From assembly GCF_002563895.1 (NCBI RefSeq), contig NZ_PDJB01000001.1, positions 2,897,501 to 2,961,500 of the forward strand: a stretch of 64,000 nucleotides of DNA. The letters run 5' to 3'. The translations under genes and the position numbers were made by a program. Positions 16,957 to 25,518 of the stretch are shown piece after piece. This DNA is from Pseudomonas lurida. Its GTDB lineage: Bacteria; Pseudomonadota; Gammaproteobacteria; Pseudomonadales; Pseudomonadaceae. The notes under the pieces are model-generated. The model was not told the origin of the DNA, searched no databases, and was given only the letters and a program-made list of their open reading frames with translations. The stretch's first letter is position 1, and each line of letters begins with the position of its first letter.

Positions 16957-19446
16957 TCACTCGGGTGGATGGGCGCCCAGTTTGTCCCACATCTTCTTGC
17001 TGATCTTCTGTCGGTTGGCATAACCCGCCCAGGGATCGGCCTTCAAGCCCCTGACGCGTTGCGCCAGGTTGGCGACCGTCCATTGCTGGGCACTGCGTAA
17101 CCCTTTCAATTCCTCGCGGCTGATCGGCACCGACACCGGTAGACCCGGGCGTGCCCGCACGGAGTACGCTGCGACGGTACTGGCCCCGCGTGCATTGCGC
17201 AGGTAGTCGATAAAGATCTTGCCGACCCGATTCCTGGGCCCCGACGTCGCGGTAAACCGCTCGGGCAGTTGCGCCGTCATGAACTGCGCGATGGCCTTGG
17301 CGAATGCCTTGACGGTGTCCCAACTGTCCCGGCGCGCCAGCGGCACGACCAGGTGCAAGCCTTTGCCACCGCTGGTCTTGACGAACGCTTGCAGCCCCAA
17401 CTCGTCCAGCACCGAGAGGGTCAACTGCGCCGCTTCGAGCATGGCTTTCCAAGGCAGCGCCGGGTCCGGGTCGAGATCGAGCACAAACAGGTCGGGGGTC
17501 TCGATCTTGTCCGTAGTCGAGCCCCAGGTGTGAAACTCTACGGTGCCCATCTGCACTGCGCCGATCAACGCGCCAATGCTGTCGATTTCCATCAGGCGCG
17601 CATGGCCCGGGTCGAGGGCCTGATCCAGTTGCTTGATGTTGGGAATAGCGAGACGTTCCGAGTGTTTCTGGAAGAACTGCTCGCCCTCGATGCCTTCCGG
17701 CGCCCTCAGTAGAGCAACCGGGCGATGGCTTAGGAAGGGCAGGATCCACTGGCTGATGCTGTCGTAGAACTGCGCCAGTTGTTGTTTCTGCGTGCCGCTT
17801 TGTTTGTCGATCACGCGGTCTGGGTGGGTGATATTCACCCCTGCGCCGGTTTTTTTCGTGGGCTTCATGGATTTGGCCGTTCGCGGTTGCTCATGAATGA
17901 TCTGCGCGGCGGGTTTGTCCGTACGCATTCCGACAAACGACGCCTGGCGGACCACGCCTTCACGGGTCCATTCGGCAAACTGCACCTCGCCAACCAACGT
18001 CGGCTCCACCCAGTGCACGCCGCGGGCTTGCGCACTGGTCAGGGGTTTTTCCAGAGGCGATACCTTGCGTTCCAGTGGCGTGAGTTGCGTGTAGATCGAT
18101 TTCAGTGACGCCTGATCGAAGCCGGTGCCCACACGCCCGGCGTACACCAGCCCGGAGTCGTCATTCACGGCCAGTAACAGCGCCCCGAAACCGCTGCGCG
18201 AACCCTGTGGCCGGGTGTAGCCGACAATCACGAATTCCTGGCGCAAACGGCATTTGAGCTTGATCCAGTCCGCGCTGCGACTGGACGCATACGGGCTGCC
18301 CAAGCGCTTGCCGATCACACCCTCCAGCGCCAGGTCACAGGCACTTTCAATGATGTCGCGAGGGTGGGCGGTGAAGGCTTCCGAGAAACGCAATAGTTTG
18401 CTCCTGCTGCCGGCCAACGCGGCCTTGAGTGCAGCACGGCGATCCTCGACGGGCGCCTGGCGTCGATCCTGGCCATTGAGAAACGGCGCATCGAACAGGT
18501 AATAGACAATGTCCAGGCTGCGGCCGATATCAAAGGCATTTTGCAACGCCTGGAAATCCGGCAGGCCGTCGCCGTTGAGGCTGACCACCTCGCCGTCGAG
18601 CCAACTGTCCTTGAGCTTGAGGGCCTGCAGGGCCTTGGCCTGACGCGGTAGTCGATCGGTCCAGTCGTGGCCGTTGCGGGTGAACAGACGCACTTCGCCG
18701 TCTCGAATGCGTGCGAGCATGCGATAGCCGTCGAACTTGATTTCGTATTGCCAGTCGCCCTCCGGTGCGCGGTCCACCAGCGTGGCCAGTTGCGGGCTGA
18801 AGTCTTCTGGGAGGGGGGGCGTCGCTTTTTGCGGCTTGGCTTTGGCTTTGGCTTTGGCCTTTGGCTGGGCACGGGGCTTGCCGACCGAAGCGTCACTGAC
18901 CACGCTATTCGGTTCGGCCTGGACGATATCGTAGTCATCGGCCGGGCGTGCCTGGGAGTCCTTCTCCTTGATCAACAGCCATTGTTCTTTATCGCCGCTG
19001 CCCTTCAGGCGCGTGCGCACCAGCGCCCAGTCGCCGGAAAGTTTCTCGCCGACCAGGGTGAACTTGAGCTTGCCAGCGGCGTAGGCCTTGTGCGGATCGT
19101 CGTGGGGTTGCCACACGCCACGGTCCCACACGATGACATCGCCTGCGCCGTATTGGCCGGTGGGAATACTGCCTTCGAAGCTGCCATAACTGAGAGGGTG
19201 GTCTTCCACGTGGACGGCCAAGCGCTTTTGCGCAGGGTCAAGGCTTGGGCCCTTGGGCACTGCCCAACTGAGCAACACGCCGTCGAGCTCCAGGCGAAAG
19301 TCATAATGCAGGTTGCGCGCGTCATGTTTCTGGATCACGAAGGACAGCGCTGACGCCTGGCGTTTGGCAGCAGGCGCGCTGCCTGCCGGCTCGCCAGTGA
19401 TGCTGAAGTCGCGCTTGCGGTTGTACTCGCTCAGGGGCTTTGCCAT
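16957..19446 (-). CDS. ligD: ATP-dependent DNA ligase D (LigD)
   Basis: An 829-residue, three-domain non-homologous end-joining enzyme. Residues about 30-160 are the 3'-phosphoesterase module (VIQKHDARNLHYDFRLE). Residues about 215-520 form the ligase, with the nucleophile Lys237 in EIKFDGYR. Residues about 545-829 form the primase-polymerase, with the catalytic DLDPDP motif. This PE-Lig-Pol order is typical of Pseudomonas. A lysine/alanine linker of near-perfect KA repeats (residues about 196-204) joins the first two modules. It follows ku with a 3-bp gap, so the two are co-expressed. Confidence 0.95.
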   Translation of the reverse strand: MAKPLSEYNRKRDFSITGEPAGSAPAAKRQASALSFVIQKHDARNLHYDFRLELDGVLLSWAVPKGPSLDPAQKRLAVHVEDHPLSYGSFEGSIPTGQYGAGDVIVWDRGVWQPHDDPHKAYAAGKLKFTLVGEKLSGDWALVRTRLKGSGDKEQWLLIKEKDSQARPADDYDIVQAEPNSVVSDASVGKPRAQPKAKAKAKAKPQKATPPLPEDFSPQLATLVDRAPEGDWQYEIKFDGYRMLARIRDGEVRLFTRNGHDWTDRLPRQAKALQALKLKDSWLDGEVVSLNGDGLPDFQALQNAFDIGRSLDIVYYLFDAPFLNGQDRRQAPVEDRRAALKAALAGSRSKLLRFSEAFTAHPRDIIESACDLALEGVIGKRLGSPYASSRSADWIKLKCRLRQEFVIVGYTRPQGSRSGFGALLLAVNDDSGLVYAGRVGTGFDQASLKSIYTQLTPLERKVSPLEKPLTSAQARGVHWVEPTLVGEVQFAEWTREGVVRQASFVGMRTDKPAAQIIHEQPRTAKSMKPTKKTGAGVNITHPDRVIDKQSGTQKQQLAQFYDSISQWILPFLSHRPVALLRAPEGIEGEQFFQKHSERLAIPNIKQLDQALDPGHARLMEIDSIGALIGAVQMGTVEFHTWGSTTDKIETPDLFVLDLDPDPALPWKAMLEAAQLTLSVLDELGLQAFVKTSGGKGLHLVVPLARRDSWDTVKAFAKAIAQFMTAQLPERFTATSGPRNRVGKIFIDYLRNARGASTVAAYSVRARPGLPVSVPISREELKGLRSAQQWTVANLAQRVRGLKADPWAGYANRQKISKKMWDKLGAHPPE

Positions 19447-19449
19447 GAC

Positions 19450-20283
19450 TTATGAGGCCTTGGTGGATTTTTTCGCTGCGGGCTTCTTGGTGGGTTTACC
19501 CGCCAGGCTGCGCTTGAGCAATTCCGTCAGGTCGATCACATCGGCAGACTTGCGCTCGTCACTGTCTTCACGCGTTTCCACATCTTCGATTTTGCCGGCC
19601 TTGGCTTTCTTGGCCACCAGCGCCATGATTTTTTCCTGGAAACTGTCGCGGTATTCATCCGGCTGCCAGTCGGCACTCATGTCTTCGACCAGGCGCTTGG
19701 CCATGTCCAGCTCGCCTTTGGCCAGGCTGGGCTTGGTCACGTCGGCACCCAGCTCCAGTTCGTCCAGGCTGCGGACCTCGGCGGGCCAGCGCAGCATTAC
19801 CAGTACCAACGCCGAGTCCAGCGGCATCAAGGCTGCCAGGTGCTGCTTGGTGTGCAGCACCACATTGGCCAGGGCCACTTTACCGGTCTTTTTCAAGGTC
19901 TCCCTCAGCAGTGCATAGACCTTGCCTCCGCGCTTGTCCGGTGCCAGAAAATAGGGCGTGTCGATGTTCTGCAGCGGGATCTGGTCGCTGGCGACAAACG
20001 CGATGATTTCGATGGTTTGGGTCGACTTGGGGTGGGCCGAACGGATTTCCTCTTCGCTGAGCACCACATAGCGGCCTTTTTCGAACGCCACGCCTTTGAC
20101 GATGTTTTCTTTCGTCACCTCTTTGCCGGTGGTCTTGTTGATACGCTTGTAGCCCACCGGGTCCATGCTGCGCTTGTCCAGCCAGTCGAAGTCAACGCCC
20201 TGCGATGAAGTAGCCGAGACCAGTGAAACCGGGATATGCACCAGGCCAAAGCTGATGGCGCCTTTCCATATTGCCCGTGGCAT
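19450..20283 (-). CDS. ku: NHEJ protein Ku
   Basis: A 277-residue bacterial Ku homodimer that encircles DNA ends and recruits LigD. It opens MPRAIWKGAISFGLVHIPV and carries the Ku core YKRINKTTGKEV and ELGADVTKP segments. The lysine-rich C-terminal tail (residues about 255-277, KSLAGKPTKKPAAKK-like) matches the extension that contacts DNA and LigD. AAGGAA lies upstream of the ATG. ku and ligD form an operon separated by 3 bp. Confidence 0.95.
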   Translation of the reverse strand: MPRAIWKGAISFGLVHIPVSLVSATSSQGVDFDWLDKRSMDPVGYKRINKTTGKEVTKENIVKGVAFEKGRYVVLSEEEIRSAHPKSTQTIEIIAFVASDQIPLQNIDTPYFLAPDKRGGKVYALLRETLKKTGKVALANVVLHTKQHLAALMPLDSALVLVMLRWPAEVRSLDELELGADVTKPSLAKGELDMAKRLVEDMSADWQPDEYRDSFQEKIMALVAKKAKAGKIEDVETREDSDERKSADVIDLTELLKRSLAGKPTKKPAAKKSTKAS

Positions 20284-20467
20284 ATGTGCGATTCCTTAAG
20301 TAGAGGCTGTGTTCTGGTGACTCGGACGCTGCGCGAAAAGTTTCCCCGAGCAGATGCGCGGACAGATCGTGTTACACCTGATGAGAAACTATTTAGTGTC
20401 GAAAGCCGAACCCAAGGCGTAGCGTGTTATCGAAAGCACGTACTCCTCGACCCAGAGAGGCTTTGTC

Positions 20468-20782
20468 ATGAATAGCTGTGTGCGTCACGTTGCAGCGCTG
20501 GTAGCAGGCTTGGCCTTTGCGTCTATGGCCCATGCGCAAAACCTGCCCGGCAACAACACGTCCAACAATGGCCCGATCCACCGGGCCAACCCCAACAGCA
20601 TGCAGGGCACCCAGCCCAATGCGCCGGCCATTCGCGGTATCCAGACCGGGCCGACCACGCGCACGCCCACCCTGGAGAACGGCGGCATTGGCAATAGTTA
20701 CCCCAAGCGCGACGCCGCCCCCAGCCGCCCGACCACTGAAACCAAAGCCCCCACCTATGATGCCAACGGCAATCGCCGGTAA
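20468..20782 (+). CDS. Small secreted, low-complexity protein
   Basis: A 104-residue protein with a signal peptide (cut expected after SMAHA, residue 23). The mature part is about 80 residues rich in Asn, Pro, Thr and Gly, with no cysteines or hydrophobic core, so it is probably disordered. AGAGG precedes the ATG. It lies 12 bp before the sugar dehydrogenase gene and may share its transcript. Family not recognised. Confidence 0.7.
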   Translation: MNSCVRHVAALVAGLAFASMAHAQNLPGNNTSNNGPIHRANPNSMQGTQPNAPAIRGIQTGPTTRTPTLENGGIGNSYPKRDAAPSRPTTETKAPTYDANGNRR

Positions 20783-20794
20783 GGATGCAGCCCT

Positions 20795-21952
20795 ATGCTT
20801 CTACGCAAAACCCTCCTAGCCGCCCTGTGTGCAACCTCGCTGCTACCGTTGACGGCCGCTTTCGCCGCCGATGCCCAGCAATTCCCGAGTGAACAAGGCA
20901 GTGTCACCGCGACCCCGATCGCCAAAGGCCTTGACCACCCATGGGCAGTGGCTTTCCTGCCGGACAAACAAGGTTTCCTGGTCACCGAGCGTCCCGGTCA
21001 CCTGCGTTTTGTCAGCCCGGACGGCAAGCTCTCCGCGCCGCTGACGGGTGTACCCGAGGTGTGGGCCAAAGGGCAGGGCGGTTTGCTGGATGTGGTGCTG
21101 TCGCCGGACTTCAAGCAAGACCGAATGGTCTACCTTTCCTACGCCGAAGGTGGCGGCAAGAATGGGACGGCTGGGACTGCCGTGGGGCGTGGCCGTCTAG
21201 CCGCTGACCTCAGTGGCTTGACCGACTTCAAAGTGATCCTGCGCCAGGAGCCGAAGCTGTCCACCGGCAATCACTTCGGCTCGCGCCTGGCCTTCGACCG
21301 TGATGGCTACCTGTTCGTGACCCTGGGGGAAAACAATGACCGCCCGACGGCGCAGGACCTGGACAAGTTGCAAGGCAAGGTCGTGCGCATCTACCCGGAT
21401 GGCCGGGTACCCGATGACAACCCCTTCGTCGGCCAGCAAGGCGTGCGGCCGGAGATCTGGTCCTACGGCCAGCGTAATCCTCAGGGACTGGCGTTGAACC
21501 CCTGGAGCGGCACGGTCTGGGAAAACGAACACGGCCCGCGCGGCGGTGATGAGATCAATATCATCGAGCGGGGCAAGAACTACGGTTGGCCGCTGGCGAC
21601 CCACGGTATCAATTATTCCCTCACCCCCATCCCTGAAGCCCAGGGCAAGACGGTGGAAGGCACGGTACCGCCACATCACGTCTGGGAAAAGTCACCGGGC
21701 ATCAGCGGCATGGCGTTTTACGATGCTGACCGTTTCAAACCTTGGCAGCACAACGTGTTCATTGGCGCGCTGGTTAGCCAGGAGTTGATTCGGCTGCAGT
21801 TCGATGGCGACAAGGTGATCCACGAGGAGCGCTTGCTGGGTGGCTTGAAAGCACGGATCCGCGACGTACGGCAGGGGCCGGATGGCTTCTTGTATGTGCT
21901 GACGGATGCGGACGATGGTGTGTTGTATCGCGTCGGTCTGAACCAGGACTGA
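20795..21952 (+). CDS. PQQ-dependent aldose sugar dehydrogenase (YliI/Asd-like)
   Basis: A 385-residue periplasmic beta-propeller enzyme of the GSDH family, oxidising sugars with PQQ and calcium. Residues 1-25 form a signal peptide. Family motifs are HPWAVAFLPD near 48-57, the GNHFGSRLAFDRDG segment near 158-171, SYGQRNPQGLA near 225-235 and the ENEHGPRGGDEIN block near 248-260, which carries residues that bind calcium and PQQ in homologues. The upstream small secreted gene is probably co-transcribed. In vivo substrate unknown. Confidence 0.9.
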   Translation: MLLRKTLLAALCATSLLPLTAAFAADAQQFPSEQGSVTATPIAKGLDHPWAVAFLPDKQGFLVTERPGHLRFVSPDGKLSAPLTGVPEVWAKGQGGLLDVVLSPDFKQDRMVYLSYAEGGGKNGTAGTAVGRGRLAADLSGLTDFKVILRQEPKLSTGNHFGSRLAFDRDGYLFVTLGENNDRPTAQDLDKLQGKVVRIYPDGRVPDDNPFVGQQGVRPEIWSYGQRNPQGLALNPWSGTVWENEHGPRGGDEINIIERGKNYGWPLATHGINYSLTPIPEAQGKTVEGTVPPHHVWEKSPGISGMAFYDADRFKPWQHNVFIGALVSQELIRLQFDGDKVIHEERLLGGLKARIRDVRQGPDGFLYVLTDADDGVLYRVGLNQD

Positions 21953-21978
21953 AGGTCCAACAGGTCTGTAGAAGCCCC

Positions 21979-22021
21979 GCTTGCCGGTGACAGCGCCTTT
22001 AAGAGCGCTGTCGCTGGCAAG
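21979..22021. repeat. REP-type inverted repeat
   Basis: Arms at 21979-21995 and 22005-22021 pair with two mismatches and carry the cttgccgg core. The repeat lies between the convergent sugar dehydrogenase and NTF2-like genes and may serve as a transcript end for both. Confidence 0.65.
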
Positions 22022-22041
22022 CTGGGCCGGACTGAAGCGGT

Positions 22042-22521
22042 TTACAAGCCCAGTTCGGAGAGCCCCGGATGATCATCCGGACGCCGACCGAGCGGCCAGT
22101 GGAACTTGCGCTCGCTTTCCTTGATCGGCAGATCGTTGATGCAGGCATAACGGTTGGCCATGAGGCCGTTCTCGTCGAATTCCCAGTTCTCGTTGCCATA
22201 GGAACGGAACCAGTTGCCCGAATCGTCGTGCCACTCGTAGGCATAACGTACCGCGATGCGGTTATCGGTAAACGCCCACAGTTCCTTGATCAATCGATAG
22301 TCCAACTCCTTGGCCCATTTACGCGTCAGGAAACCCTTGGCGTCTTCGCGGCTGTGAGCGAATTCGGTGCGGTTACGCCATTGGGTGTCGAGGGTGTAGG
22401 CCAGGGAGACGCGCTGCGGGTCACGGGAATTCCAGCCGTCTTCGGCCAAACGCACTTTTTCGATAGCCGACGCGCGGGTGAACGGCGGCAGCGGAGGGCG
22501 TGTTTCTGCGGTAGATGACAT
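22042..22521 (-). CDS. DUF1348 / NTF2-like protein
   Basis: A 159-residue protein of the SnoaL/NTF2 fold. The central run [68 protein letters not shown] identifies DUF1348; it is split here only by description. Biochemical role unknown. The ATG at 22521 is favoured because GAGGAA lies 6 bases upstream; an ATG six bases earlier overlaps that site. It is co-directional with, and downstream of, the TetR gene, so it may belong to the same regulon. Confidence 0.85.
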   Translation of the reverse strand: MSSTAETRPPLPPFTRASAIEKVRLAEDGWNSRDPQRVSLAYTLDTQWRNRTEFAHSREDAKGFLTRKWAKELDYRLIKELWAFTDNRIAVRYAYEWHDDSGNWFRSYGNENWEFDENGLMANRYACINDLPIKESERKFHWPLGRRPDDHPGLSELGL

Positions 22522-22575
22522 TGGCATTTCCTCAACACATTAAGGTTTAGTTGGAAAGTGCGCGTACCTGCGCGT

Positions 22576-23139
22576 TCAAAGTCCCAATAACGTTCGCGCC
22601 ATGCATTGCGCAGTATCGGCAGCGGTGGAATCGCCCATCACCAGGGCAACGGTGATGGCGCCGTCGATCAGGATCAGCAGTTGCGCGGCCTGCCGTTCGG
22701 GGTCGGAAGTGCCATGCGCTTGGCACAGTTCAAGGGCGTACTCGAACAGTTTCTGTTTATGGGCCTTGGCCAGCAGGCGCACCGGGTCCTGCGGGTCGCC
22801 GGTTTCGCCACTGGTATTGATAAAGGCGCAGCCGCGGAAATCCGCAGTGCCGAACCAGGCCTTGAGCGCACTGAACAGCGCAAGCAGCCGCTCGCCAGTG
22901 CCTTCGTTGCGTTCCACTTCATCGCGCAGCCACTGCATCCAGCGCGCATCGCGACGTTGCAGGGCGGCAATCACCAATTCGTCTTTATTGGCGAAGTAGC
23001 GATAAATGCTTTTTCTCGAGACGCCGGCGGTTTTTACCAAAAAGTCCATGCCGGTGGCGGCGATGCCATGGCGATAGATCAGTTTTTCGGTGACATCGAG
23101 GATGATATCGCGGGTTTCATTGCTGGTCGTTAGGTGCAT
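22576..23139 (-). CDS. TetR-family repressor
   Basis: A 187-residue regulator. Residues about 5-52 hold the helix-turn-helix (VTEKLIYRHGIAATGMDFLVKTAGVSRKSIYRYFANKDELV), followed by a TetR_C-type ligand domain. The ATG at 23139 was preferred over an open-frame start at 23175 because a perfect 14-bp palindrome lies at 23152-23165 and would otherwise be inside the gene. This suggests autorepression. The likely targets are itself and the NTF2-like gene downstream. Confidence 0.88.
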   Translation of the reverse strand: MHLTTSNETRDIILDVTEKLIYRHGIAATGMDFLVKTAGVSRKSIYRYFANKDELVIAALQRRDARWMQWLRDEVERNEGTGERLLALFSALKAWFGTADFRGCAFINTSGETGDPQDPVRLLAKAHKQKLFEYALELCQAHGTSDPERQAAQLLILIDGAITVALVMGDSTAADTAQCMARTLLGL

Positions 23140-23151
23140 GTGATTGACAGT

Positions 23152-23165
23152 AGAACGATCGTTCT
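23152..23165. promoter_or_regulatory. TetR-type operator palindrome
   Basis: The perfect 14-base palindrome AGAACGATCGTTCT lies 13-26 bases before the TetR start. Such symmetrical sites next to tetR genes are typically bound by the repressor itself. Confidence 0.65.
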
Positions 23166-23264
23166 TCTTGGTCAATTAAATTTTTTCCATGCGGCATAGC
23201 GAGACCTGAGCACCCCCATGGTGTAAGCTCGGGGACTCTTCGGATTCGACCCATTGCGAGCCTT

Positions 23265-24608
23265 ATGCCGTCGTTCTTCAAACGCTCCCTGTTGCCCAAA
23301 TTGCGCGGTTTCCCTCTTACTCCCGACGCCATCGACGTGCTGTCCGGCGCAGATGCTTATCGCCGTTGTCTGCTGGAGCAAATCGCCCAGGCCACCCGGC
23401 GCATCTACATCGTCGCGCTGTATCTGCAGCAGGACGAAGCGGGGCAGGAGATCTACGAGGCCCTGCACGCGGCCAAGGCTGCGCGGCCGGAGTTGGACAT
23501 CGTGGTGGTGGTCGACTGGCTGCGCGCCCAGCGTGGTTTGATCGGCGCGGGCAAGCAGCCCGGCAATAGTGCCTGGTACCAGGCCATGACCCAAAGCCAC
23601 GGCAGCGAAGTACCGGTGTATGGCGTGCCGGTGCAAACCCGCGAACTGTTCGGCGTGCTGCACCTCAAGGGGTTCGTGATCGACGACAGCGTGCTGTACA
23701 GCGGTGCGAGCCTGAACAACGTGTACCTGCACAAGTTCGACAAGTATCGCTTCGACCGCTACCACTTGATCCACAGCAAGCCCTTGGCGGATTCGATGCA
23801 ACACTTGGTGGAGCACGGGCTTATTGCCTCCAAGGCGGTCAATCGCCTGGACCTGCCCAACCCACCCACCACGCGCAGTTTGCGCAATGACATCGGCGAC
23901 TTGCGCAGCCGCCTCAAACACGCGGCTTATGACACCACGGCGGGGCAGTTGCCCAACGGCCATCTGTCGGTCAGCCCATTGCTCGGCGTTGGCAAGAACA
24001 ACCCGCTGAACCGAGTCGTGCTCGAATTGATCGCCAGCGCCCAGCATCAACTGACTATCTGCACGCCGTATTTCAACCTGCCATTGCCAGTGACCCGTGA
24101 AATCAACCGTGCCCTGGCGCGTGGAGTGAAGATCGACATCATCGTCGGTGACAAGACCGCCAACGACTTCTACATCCCGCCGAGCGAGCCATTCAAGGTC
24201 ATCGCGGCGCTGCCCTACCTGTACGAAATCAGCCTGCGACGCTTCGCCAAGCGACATCAGCCGATGATCGACAGCGGCCAGTTGAACCTGCACCTGTGGC
24301 GCGACGGCGACAACACGTACCACCTCAAGGGCATGTGGGTCGACCTGCGCTACACCTTGCTGACCGGCAATAACCTCAACCCGCGGGCGTTCCGCCTCGA
24401 CCTGGAGAACGCCTTGTTGATCGACGATCCCCAGGGCCAGTGGTTGGAGCCGCGACGTGTCGAGCTGACGCAGATTTTCCAGCACACCACACGCATCGAG
24501 CGTTACCTGGATCTGCAGACGCTGCCGGACTATCCCGAGGCGGTCGGCAAGTTCCTGCGTCGGGTCAGCCGTGTGCGGATCGAGCGGTTGCTGTACCGGA
24601 TCCTGTAG
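23265..24608 (+). CDS. pssA: CDP-diacylglycerol-serine O-phosphatidyltransferase PssA
   Basis: A 447-residue, membrane-associated enzyme of the phospholipase D superfamily that makes phosphatidylserine, the precursor of phosphatidylethanolamine. Both HKD-type motifs are present: HLKGFVIDDSVLYSGASLN with His133, Lys135 and Asp140, and YHLKGMWVD followed by LLTGNNLNPRAFRLDLENA in the C-terminal half. Length and layout match E. coli PssA, not the small membrane PssA type. A bidirectional terminator follows. Confidence 0.93.
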   Translation: MPSFFKRSLLPKLRGFPLTPDAIDVLSGADAYRRCLLEQIAQATRRIYIVALYLQQDEAGQEIYEALHAAKAARPELDIVVVVDWLRAQRGLIGAGKQPGNSAWYQAMTQSHGSEVPVYGVPVQTRELFGVLHLKGFVIDDSVLYSGASLNNVYLHKFDKYRFDRYHLIHSKPLADSMQHLVEHGLIASKAVNRLDLPNPPTTRSLRNDIGDLRSRLKHAAYDTTAGQLPNGHLSVSPLLGVGKNNPLNRVVLELIASAQHQLTICTPYFNLPLPVTREINRALARGVKIDIIVGDKTANDFYIPPSEPFKVIAALPYLYEISLRRFAKRHQPMIDSGQLNLHLWRDGDNTYHLKGMWVDLRYTLLTGNNLNPRAFRLDLENALLIDDPQGQWLEPRRVELTQIFQHTTRIERYLDLQTLPDYPEAVGKFLRRVSRVRIERLLYRIL

Positions 24609-24626
24609 AAACCGCAGGCAAAAAAA

Positions 24627-24656
24627 AGACCCAGCCCCTTCAACCGGGCTGGGTCT
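24627..24656. terminator. Bidirectional rho-independent terminator
   Basis: An 11-bp stem (24627-24637 with 24646-24656) is flanked by A and T tracts on both sides. It serves the convergent pssA and efeM-like genes. Confidence 0.9.
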
Positions 24657-24673
24657 TTTTTTTTGCCTATGGT

Positions 24674-25492
24674 TTAGTTCAGGCCCAGCTTGCCACGCAG
24701 GGTCGACAGGTCTTCAGCCAGGGTATTGACCGGACCCACCAGGGCCTTGCGGTCGTTTTCCTTGACCTTGTCGTAGGTCTCGAAGCCGCCATCCTTGGTC
24801 TTGTACTTGGCCAAAACCTTGTCCACGGTGGCGAAGTTCTTGTCGACCTTGGCCAGGAAGGCCTTGTCCTGCTTCTCGATCTGGCCACGGAACAGATCGA
24901 CGATTTTCTTCGCGCCGTCGATGTTGCCCTGGAAGTCATACAGGTCCGTGTGGCTGTAGCGGTCTTCTTCGCCGGAGATCTTGGTGGCGGCGACTTCCTC
25001 CAGCAGCGCGGCGGCACCGCCCACGACTTTCTCGGGTGGGAAGGTCAGCCCGTCGACGCGGGTCTTGAGGTCGTTGACGTCGGTGTTGAGCTTGGCGGTC
25101 AGGGTTTCCAGGCCCTTGGTGCTGTTCTGCGAGAACAGCGCGTATTCGATGCGGTGGAAACCGGTGAAGTCCTCGGCGGTCACGCCTTTTTCATGGTCGT
25201 CGACACGCGAGTCGATGGACGCATCGAGGTCGCTGAACAGCTCGGCGATCGGCTCGATGGACTCATAGTGCACACGGGTCGGCGCATAGAGCTTCTTGGC
25301 AGTGGCCAGGTCACCCTTGTTGATGGCGTCGGTGAACGCCTGGGTCTGGGTAACCAGTTCGCCGATTTCTTCGGTGACGTAGATCTTGTAGTCCGAGACC
25401 GGGCCTACCAGGTCCAGCGGCGCGGTAGCGGCGAATGCTGCAAGCGGCGAAAGGGTCATTAACAACGACAACGCAATAGTCGACTTCTTCAT
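24674..25492 (-). CDS. EfeM/EfeO-like M75 (imelysin-type) periplasmic protein
   Basis: A 272-residue secreted protein with a signal peptide (about 1-21) and a single M75 peptidase-like domain. The family metal motif HxxE is present at His113-Glu116 (HRIEYALF). It has no cupredoxin domain, which makes it the short EfeM type. It follows efeB by 27 bp and is the last gene of the efe run, giving the locus two M75 proteins. Its expected role is periplasmic ferrous-iron binding for EfeU. Confidence 0.88.
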   Translation of the reverse strand: MKKSTIALSLLMTLSPLAAFAATAPLDLVGPVSDYKIYVTEEIGELVTQTQAFTDAINKGDLATAKKLYAPTRVHYESIEPIAELFSDLDASIDSRVDDHEKGVTAEDFTGFHRIEYALFSQNSTKGLETLTAKLNTDVNDLKTRVDGLTFPPEKVVGGAAALLEEVAATKISGEEDRYSHTDLYDFQGNIDGAKKIVDLFRGQIEKQDKAFLAKVDKNFATVDKVLAKYKTKDGGFETYDKVKENDRKALVGPVNTLAEDLSTLRGKLGLN

Positions 25493-25518
25493 GGGACGGT
25501 ATCCGCTCTGAGTGTTTT

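Noticed and set aside
18838..18868. Short tandem repeat in ligD as a possible phase-variation tract
   Set aside because: The units are six bases long and in frame, encoding a Lys-Ala linker, so length changes would not shift the frame.
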